Shown here piece after piece: positions 56,847-64,000 of a stretch of DNA of 64,000 nucleotides; position 1 is the stretch's first letter; the number at the start of each line of letters is the position of its first letter. Position numbers and translations under genes: made by a program. The stretch is from contig LLEY01000024.1 of the NCBI GenBank assembly GCA_001414485.1, positions 310,001-374,000 on the forward strand. Reading direction: 5' to 3'. Origin of the DNA: Calycina herbarum (lineage: Eukaryota > Ascomycota > Leotiomycetes > Helotiales > Pezizellaceae). The notes under the pieces were generated by a model. The model saw only the letters and a list, made by a program, of their open reading frames with translations, made no database searches and was not told where the DNA came from.

Positions 56847-58719
56847 TGGGGTTTGTTGAGTTATTGGGCAACACAGCATGGGTGCTGAAATTATGCATTT
56901 TGAGGAACGGTGTTCGGTTTAGTCTGATCGTTGGGTTATCACAGTATAGACATCCTTAGCCAATTTAACTCTTTTAATATCACAGGTTCTAGTTGTCTCA
57001 TCCTTTCGTACCATCTACAGTACACCCCGCTAGTATAGTAAGTGTTGGGTGTGTGAATTTAATCTCGAGGTAATTGCCCTTAGGAAATTCTCTATTTTCC
57101 ATATTTTCTTTACACAACCAAGCAGCATAGTAGAGGTATTCTACCCTTAGGGAAGTACGAATATCTGTACCCTTTGCCCGAACACAACAAAACGGTTTTT
57201 GGGATGGTGCATGTCGAAACATGTTGTGGACCGCGACCTGACTTGGAGTACTACAGACAAGGCATTCTTCCTCTGCAGAACGCGCGTGGAGAACCCGTAG
57301 GTAATATATCGTTCCCAATTGTACAGGATTGAGGTTGTGTTCTCCGTCACCGCTACATGGCGTCGCTGAGAGTCACTTCGCCAGGCAGCGAACATTGACA
57401 GATATTGCGAATCACCTAGACCTGAGACGCGACGGATGAGAAGAGTTACGGCTGTTTATTTGAACGTGGTCGCACTTCTCTCGTCAAGATTATGAAAAGC
57501 CTATGCAAGGTCTCACAACCCCCGCGATTCTTTTTTGATGACAAGAAATCGTGTATATGGGAGGGAAGTGGGTTGGCATTCAACGTCGGTCGAGTTGAGG
57601 ATGAGGTCAAGTCAAGGAAGGAACGACCTTGAGAATTCAACATCAACCCCCAAAGGTGCCACACAGAAATCAGAGACAAATCCCTCCCACACACTCAACA
57701 TGTGAGGGAATGAGGTGTGTTCTCAAATCAACATACATTGGTCCTCTCCGGTTCTGGTTTCCTTTTCGTCGTCTAACCCATCGAGATTTCAGACCCCGGC
57801 AAGTCTCGAACCAATGCACTCGGCCAAATAGGAGATATATGCTGCCCGTGTGTGTGTGGGCGAGTGCATATCACGTGGCGTTGTCTCCCATTTCAAAAGC
57901 ACTTCAGCAGAATTTGACTTGACTGCGCCATAGGTGTGCGAATTTTCTGCAGTCTAGAAATGTGAAACAATCATTATTCCTGGCCACTACTGCCGCACTG
58001 CATATGGTAATAGAACTTGAAAGCAGCTCGAAGGCTATCCTGTCAAACGCTTTCGCCAACCTGTGGGATAAAATACGCGTTCAAGAAGGGGGTGGAAACT
58101 CAAGGCGACTTTGAGAATATTTCAGTTCGCCTAAATTTGCGATTCAGTCCTCACATCTCCGGGGAAATGCTCCAAAGACCTCCCTTCTTAATCTCGATTC
58201 CAAGGGGAGGTGACGAAATATATGCATGCACTTGCCCTTGCTGCAAATTGACAGTTTCGTGAAACCTAATGGCAAGCAAGCATCAATCAGCACTCTGAAT
58301 CGGCAAATTAATAATAACATGACATGCATGACTTGTGCCAGGCGTTCGCGTCGCATGTGGCTTCCCTACAGGTGTGACTTGGGGTAACGGTTCGGCTTGC
58401 ATACTTTGGGTTCCACATGGCTGAGGGGAGGGCGTGATGGCAATTCGATCTTAGGGGTTTCCTTGAGGTATATGATGGCTCCCATCTCCTGCACTCTCTT
58501 CTTTTTCTGGATGGCGTGAGCTTCAGGAGATCAAATCCATCTTGTCAAAGATTTGCAAGTCTATCTGATTTGAGAGGCTGGTGAATAGTCCCTCGGAAAT
58601 TGCACTCTGAGATACTCGGACCATCACGTAGCGAATTGTCCCCATTGTTAATATTTCTAAGACTGCACATCATCCTACAATCACCAACTCAACGCAATAC
58701 GAGACAATATACCCACACA
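56847..58719. other. 1.9-kb intergenic region between array members 2 and 3
   Basis: Short frames only. No domain signal on either strand and no clear repeat. Probably promoter and regulatory sequence for member 3. Confidence 0.5.
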
Positions 58720-59975
58720 ATGGTGAACTTTACCAATACCAATTGGGCCGACCTTACGCCTGGCAAAATCTTCACCATCGAATGGGACTACGAGACTCCC
58801 TCGAGTAACCAGAATCGATCGGTCACAATTGACTTGTTGCTAAAACCAGAAGGCACGTCAAACAAGCATGACATCTTGCTTGGTGACCGTAAGTTCTGAC
58901 TTCCTTTCATTATCCTCTTCCCGAAGCCCAATTCCGCTAATAATCGATGATAACAGCCACCCAACCTGTATTACCTGGAACTGCATACGACTGGGACGTA
59001 CCTTACAACATTCCAAACTCTGCAATCTGCACTTTTATCATCTCTGAAAGAGGAAATGACGCAGTAGCTGCATCCACGATCGATATCAAAGTTCAACAAC
59101 AACCAACTACACGAGAATCTTCGCCTGTATCACTTCAATATTGTTTCGATGCGGCTGCCAACAATTGTATCGACAGACCGGCTTCAACTTCAGCAATTCT
59201 CTCTGCTTCAAGTGTGGGCGATTCGGGTTCAAATTCAATAGCCAACGTTCCATCTGCCTTCTCTCCCACTGCCAACCCCACCACGACAGGACCCTCCACA
59301 TTATTGACTAGTACCACTCCACTCATCACATCCCCTCCCACGCTGACACCCACATCTCTCTCAACTTCAACAGACCAAGAGTCTTCACCACACACCCTCT
59401 CAACCGGTGCTAAAGCTGGAGTTGGAGTCGGTGCAGCCATCGCTGTCCTCATATTCGCAGTAGTCGGATTCTTCCTCTATAAATTCGGCAAGAGACGGGC
59501 TCTAGAAAAAGACAAGACGACCGAGTATTACAATGGTTGGACAGCTACTGGGGATGGCAAACCAGAAATGAGTGCTGAGCCTTTGCAGAAAGCTGAAGGT
59601 GGGAAACCTGAGTTGGATGCAACACCTGCTCCTGCTTATGTTGAACGGTTCCCTGGCGGTGGTGGTCAAGAGGGAGATGGATCTTATGTTCACCCAGAGG
59701 AGGGGTTTTTCAGAGCTGAATTGGCGGGAAATTCGGAGTTCGGTATTGAACCTGTTCCAAAGCATGGTGGTGAATTGGAAGATACTTCTGGTAAGAAGGC
59801 TGGCGAGAACACTGGTGGGGGGTTGGAGGATACTTCTGCCAAGAAGACTGCTCCGGGGATTGCTGAGAAGACCGATGACAACGCTGGCGAGAAAGCCGAC
59901 GAGAAAATTGCTGCGAATGCGGGTGATAAAACGGATCCTAATGGAATTGGAGAAGCGGTATCAACTGATCCTTGA
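58720..59975 (+). CDS. KNH-like single-pass membrane protein, array member 3
   Basis: Exon 1 58720-58888, intron 58889-58956 (GTAAGT...CTAATAATCG...AACAG), exon 2 58957-59975; 395 residues. The N-terminus is the clearest KNH-like fold of the array: NTNWADLTPGKIFTIEWDYE, VTIDLLLKPEG, then LPGTAYDWDVPYNIPNSA and ICTFIISERG. A Cys pair (QYCFDAAANNC) precedes a long Ser/Thr stalk. The membrane helix is VGVGAAIAVLIFAVVGFFLY (about 212-235) with KFGKRR inside. The tail carries imperfect Lys/Glu/Asp repeats (LEDTSGKKAGEN, LEDTSAKKTAPG, EKTDDNAGEKADEK). As in member 2 no signal peptide is seen. Probably a surface protein involved in wall contact or sensing; this is inference. Confidence 0.75.
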
Positions 59976-61620
59976 ACCAAAAAGCTATAATGGGCAGTTT
60001 TTTGACTACTAGTTTTGTACATAGCATCAGTTTTACATGCGCAATGAATTTCAATAATAAAACCTTTGCCGGATTGCTCTCAAGAATGTATCGTTGAAAA
60101 CGTGTGACCAAAAACCAACTCAGATTTCCGCAGTCTCTCGCCGAGGTAACGAAGCCAAAAGATACAGCCAATTTCGCTGTATACTATACACAGGCTCAGA
60201 ACGAGTATATTCGAAGAGCAAGGGAGTCTAAGTTAAAGCAGAAGGCTAAAGTGTTTGAGAAGGGTTCATTTCTCCAAATATGTGCTAGGTAATATCTTGA
60301 TTTGATGCTTTGTCAAGCTTTATGCAGCTCCGGTTCAGTGAATTCACTTGTCTAAATCAAGCGCAAACCCCTATCGCGAGTTGTGGAGACTATTTTTGAA
60401 TTATCGATGTTGTCATCATCGCATGCCAACCGCCGCTTTCCCCTTTTCGCGAATGCCCTCACCTACACTACCACGACGACCAAGTGGGCCCGTCCCCACC
60501 CCACAAACCATCAATCCCGAAAATTTCAAAGGGACAAATAAACATTTTGTAGCATGACCAATGGTACCTAGGCTTGGGTACCCGGATCGGCCACCTGGCA
60601 AAGTGGAACGCTCCCCAACTCTTCGGAAGAGGGAAAAGCACGACCAAGTTGGTTTTCGGAAAGGATGCCGAATAGAGATGTATGGCGGGCGGGCCGAATT
60701 CTTTTGATGGTCAGATATGGTTTTTTGGACCTTTTTTGGCTTTTTTTCTGAGGTGGTGCTGTGTACTTTCCCTCCTCCGCCGACTTGGTAAGCCCAGTTT
60801 TTTTTGGTGAAGAATCGCTTCAGTCCAGGAGTATCAAGCCGAAACTCTTCCGTTAATAAGTTTAGCTGTTCTCCCCTTTTTTTGTTACTTCTTTCTAGAT
60901 CTTTTGAGCTTCGTCAAATAGCTCCCACTATATAAGCGAATTTCAGGGGACTCGGTTAGGGAAAAAAAGATTTTCAAGCCGAGTAGTGAGATTAACACCG
61001 AATCCCCAACCTGGAATTTGTTGCCCTGTATCCCCACTCACTGGATTAGAATCTAGTCTGATCTGCGGTATGGTGGGGAAAGGGAATCTCACGGTTTGGT
61101 ATTTCTGGATTCGGGGACGGAATTTTTCTGGTGGGCGGTTTTCCTGTCGCTCGTGAGGCTTTGAGGAGGTTAGGGCTAGGAAGGTAGTAACTTTGGGTGG
61201 CATCGCTGACTTGTTCTTTTGGTTCTAGGGGCTTGGAATTGTCCATGTTTTTGGGAGGTCTAAGTGTGGACGTGGAAAATGTAGCTGTGGAGGGGCGACA
61301 TGAGGATCAGAGAAGGATTTGTGATCAGTCTTTCTCCACTCCAAAGAAACGTGCTGCTACATCATTGGCTTATCCGATGCGGTATTTGACTACCTGTCTC
61401 TGAGAAGAAGGTGTGTGTGTTGAGGTAGCACTGAAATCGCCTGCATATATTGGGCGTATTCAGGAAAGCTGCGCCTTGCAATTACTTCGCGATACCCAGC
61501 ACAATCGGTTGTATGGACTTTCCGATTCGCGAGCCTTGTTATTCGATATATAAGTACTCGTCGAGGCTAAAGTATTTGTGTTTGGAAAAGACAAAAATCC
61601 AAGCAACATAGACAAACGCC
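59976..61620. other. 1.6-kb intergenic region, nothing recognised
   Basis: Contains homopolymer T tracts near 60720-60880 and no convincing frame. A TATATAAG-like box near 60930 and another TATATAAG at 61547, about 70 bp upstream of the DUF6594 ATG, are plausible core promoters. Confidence 0.5.
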
Positions 61621-62747
61621 ATGGTAGGCCCCAAGCTGCAGCGAGATACCTCCGATCGTAAACTTACTTCACTCTCCTCTATTTACATATCTCCCACGAA
61701 ACAAATAATCGAGGAATTCCGCCCTGGATATCCGAGATACACAGCACTTCTGAGTACACACCCTGCCTTCCAGAACTTCAGGCGCCTCGCTCGCACCCGT
61801 CTGCGACTCCTGCTGTTGAAGCAGGACGAGATCTGTGTGCTGGAGAATGAGCTGGATGGGATCGACAAGCGCGAGGAGTGCGAACTATTCTTAGGCTGCA
61901 AACGAAGAGATATAAATCCAGCCCGCAAAGAGGTCTTGGAAAGTCTGAGGGCGGCACTGACTGAATATGGTTTGTAGAACTCATTTTTCCATCCACTTCT
62001 CTCCCAAAAGGGGGTTTTTTTAAGCAAATAGGATGATAGGATTTCTTACTTGGGACTTGGGGGGAACTAACTGGTGTTTATTGGAGTTAAGATAGAGCAA
62101 AACCATCGTGCCTTGTCGCTACCGGAGCCAAGTGAAAGAGGTGTAGAGAGTCTGAAGAATTGGATCCAGGGGACTTCCTGTATCTCCAGGCTAGAATCTC
62201 AGTATCTCGAGAATCAATAGGATCTTTTGAATCTCACAGGACCTGTGGATAATGCGGTCACTCGTATCGAATCTGTGGTTGAGGATTCCTTCTTCTGGGT
62301 TGATATTTTCATCCGCAGGGTACAGAACCTCTATTTTCGTAATACGTTGCGAGCTAATGGAAACTGCTATAGTACATTCCCAAAAACATCCAAAGGCGCC
62401 TCACAAACCCCTCAAGCGACGGCAATATCCTGATCCTAGGCCCATGGCTCCAGTGCTTTAGTCGCGCAATTATCACGTGGATGGCTACGCTCGTCTTGCT
62501 CATTCCCGTCATCCTACTGGTGTACATCTCTAGTACGAGTGGACGACCATCAGTCATATTCATCGCATCGGGATTCTTCTTGTCGACTGTGTCGCTGTTT
62601 ACGAAAGCTGGCACTGTGGATGTCTTCATCGCTGGCGCTAGGTGAGACCACACAGATAAGTGAGAATTCGTTGCTAATTCAAGACTTAGTTATTCAGCAG
62701 TGTTGGTTGTGTTTATGAGTGCGGGTACTGATCTTGGCTCTTGTTAG
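61621..62747 (+). pseudogene. DUF6594-like membrane protein, disrupted
   Basis: The start matches the fungal DUF6594 family: FRPGYPRYTALLSTHPAFQN, RLRLLLLKQDEICVLENELD, IDKREECELFLGCKRRDINP, then LRAALTEY. A 126-nt intron (61970-62095, GTTTGT, ACTAAC branch) joins to EQNHRALSLPEPSERGVESL. A TAG at 62218-62220 then interrupts (LENQ, stop, DLLNLTGPVDNAV). Further on the frame changes between VQNLYFR and NPSSDGNILILGPW (about 62340-62400). The three membrane-type segments of the family tail survive: WMATLVLLIPVILLVYI, VIFIASGFFLSTVSLFTKAG and, after an intron at 62642-62689, SYSAVLVVFMSAG. The gene is recognisable end to end but carries at least one stop and one frame break. Confidence 0.65.
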
Positions 62748-62883
62748 TGCTAAAAAACAAAAGAGGTGGACTCTCAAGGAATGACTTCTCGGCTAAGGTT
62801 AGGGGAAATAAACATTAGTCGACCTATAACATTTGAAGTTATTCTCGGCACTCCTCACGCCCGCGATAAAAGTGGTTTTGATA

Positions 62884-64000
62884 TTAATCTATATGCCTAA
62901 TATAATCTATGCATCTCTCAGGAATTTTAGAAGCCCTCCGTCTGGCCCGTTGTATACATAGCTGCTTTTTAACTACCACTTCACGCGTTAATAGTCCGCC
63001 TGCTTTTTCAACCATCGCAACAATATCACCATGTCTCTTGACCAATTTTGCACATGTTTCGACAGACCATTCTAGGAACTTAGTCATCCGTTCTTCTCTG
63101 TATACTTGATACTCCCGGGCCGTATCCAGAGGAGTTTCATCCCAAGAAGACCTCACTCCCCCATTCTTAGAATCAGGTGCGATCTTAAGTTTCTTCCGCC
63201 GTGCGTTCACTGGTGCGCCCTTTTTCAATAGTAGTTCGACACAGTATGGCATACATCTCATTGCAAAGCAATGCAAGAGAGTCTCACCGTCTCGATCCCC
63301 AACCTCAACTACTCGACGTCGCTTCTTCACGTCGGGACAACTAAAAACATATGTTTGCAGTAATCTTGCGACCAGTACATCTTCCCCATCTATATCCGGA
63401 CTGAATACTCTTGCAAGGAAGGCGAAAACGTTACTTCCCTCTTGTAAAGACTTCGGGTTTCGCTCTCGCTCATCGATATCTGCACCTGCGCATAGCATGC
63501 CTTCCACCACATCGAGTAATCCATTCTGAGCCGCTTTTAATATTAGTCCTGCTCTAGCTGTATGTTTATAGTTGGCGTTAGCACTATAAGAGATCAGTAG
63601 TCGGGCACATTTGCCTGAAGATACCATATCCTGAGGAAGGGCTGGAAGGCAGTGTGAAGCTGTTTCCCCCAAGTTGTTCTCCGTATGTACATTAGAACCA
63701 CACTCCAGTAATGCTTGCATAACTTTTGGCGAGGCGCTAAGAAAAGCAAGCATAAGGGGTGTGCATCTTGACAAGTTCCAGGCCTCCCAGTTGCCTTGAG
63801 CCTCTTGGGCCTTAGGTGCCGCAGGTCTTGTTAACTGTTCCAAATCACCACCCAAAGCTTTTATTGCTACAATGGTTCTTTTGAGATCTTCGTCTGCTTT
63901 CTGCTGGCTTCCTCTAAATGGCAGCGTGCTGAAAGCTGTTCCCGCTCTTGTGCGGCCTTCGGGCTTGCAACTCATTCGATGCAGCACACCAAATCCTTCT
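62884..64000 (-). CDS. Ankyrin-repeat protein (5' part outside the window)
   Basis: The frame is open from the window edge to TAG at 62884. No start codon is chosen because coding clearly continues beyond 64000. Ankyrin repeats, degenerate but readable: CTPLMLAFLSASPKVMQALL and ECGSNVHTENNLGETASHCL, then AGLILKAAQNGLLDVVEGML and CAGADIDERERN, and DGETLLHCFAMRCMPYCVEL with LLKKGAPVNARRK, closing with DETPLDTAREYQ. The C-terminus is basic and helical (KQLCIQRARRRASKI). Ankyrin repeats bind proteins; the partner is unknown. About 370 residues are visible. Confidence 0.8.
   Translation of the reverse strand, partial: EGFGVLHRMSCKPEGRTRAGTAFSTLPFRGSQQKADEDLKRTIVAIKALGGDLEQLTRPAAPKAQEAQGNWEAWNLSRCTPLMLAFLSASPKVMQALLECGSNVHTENNLGETASHCLPALPQDMVSSGKCARLLISYSANANYKHTARAGLILKAAQNGLLDVVEGMLCAGADIDERERNPKSLQEGSNVFAFLARVFSPDIDGEDVLVARLLQTYVFSCPDVKKRRRVVEVGDRDGETLLHCFAMRCMPYCVELLLKKGAPVNARRKKLKIAPDSKNGGVRSSWDETPLDTAREYQVYREERMTKFLEWSVETCAKLVKRHGDIVAMVEKAGGLLTREVVVKKQLCIQRARRRASKIPERCIDYIRHID

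Noticed and set aside
57780..57840. Minus-strand GGTTCGAGAC motif resembling a tRNA T-loop
   Set aside because: Flanking bases do not form the T-stem or a cloverleaf.

Overview
The window looks like chromosomal DNA of a filamentous ascomycete, probably a leotiomycete. The grounds are many short spliceosomal introns (about 47-130 nt, GTAAGT or GTATGT donors, CTAAC or CTGAC branch sites), fungal-only families (DUF6594-like, mpaB-like and Kre9/KNH-like proteins, a Pro1-type Zn2Cys6 regulator), and a strongly AT-skewed transposon-derived block of the kind left by RIP-like mutation. The placement is inference; no marker gene fixes the species.

Layout. 1-4.3 kb: three tandem BTB/POZ gene copies on the minus strand, at least two of them damaged. 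4.6-13.1 kb: a housekeeping block with a WRAP53/TCAB1-like WD40 protein, a Zip2/SHOC1-like meiotic protein, the nucleoporin Nup49 and the polyadenylation factor Fip1; the last two share a divergent promoter. 13.1-26.3 kb: about 7.6 kb with no gene I can support, then an ATG-free leader of about 3.3 kb (20776-24105) that reads as a ladder of roughly 19 tandem introns and small exons, then a 686-residue polyQ protein I do not recognise (24106-26345). 26.3-34.1 kb: an AT-rich, repeat-filled transposon graveyard with one normal-composition island (30.3-31.4 kb) between inverted repeats. 34.1-49.5 kb: XAP5, a small membrane protein, a TPR protein, a HAD phosphatase, an mpaB/SMP-30 remnant, a two-TM protein, a broken P450, a FAR-17a/AIG1 membrane protein and a WD40-cyclophilin (PPWD1). 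49.8-52.6 kb: a Pro1/NosA-like Zn2Cys6 regulator with a 6-nt microexon. 54.6-60.0 kb: three single-pass membrane proteins, two with Kre9/KNH-like ectodomains. 61.6-64.0 kb: a damaged DUF6594 gene and an ankyrin protein that runs off the window.

Functional threads. Fip1, XAP5 and PPWD1 are nuclear RNA-processing factors, Nup49 is a pore component and the WRAP53-like protein is an RNP factor; they are ordinary core genes, several in divergent pairs with 200-230 bp shared promoters. The Pro1-like regulator and the Zip2-like protein point to a sexual cycle. The most unusual object is the intron ladder. About 880 nt of predicted leader exons contain no ATG, while the introns between them do. The exons and introns fall into two homologous families, and the younger has a period of about 114 bp. 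I read it as a 5' UTR grown by tandem duplication of intron-plus-exon units upstream of a probable regulator. A second theme is single in-frame stops inside otherwise open genes (BTB copy 3, island ORF, P450, KNH-array gene 1, DUF6594), which fits RIP-like or ordinary decay of accessory genes.
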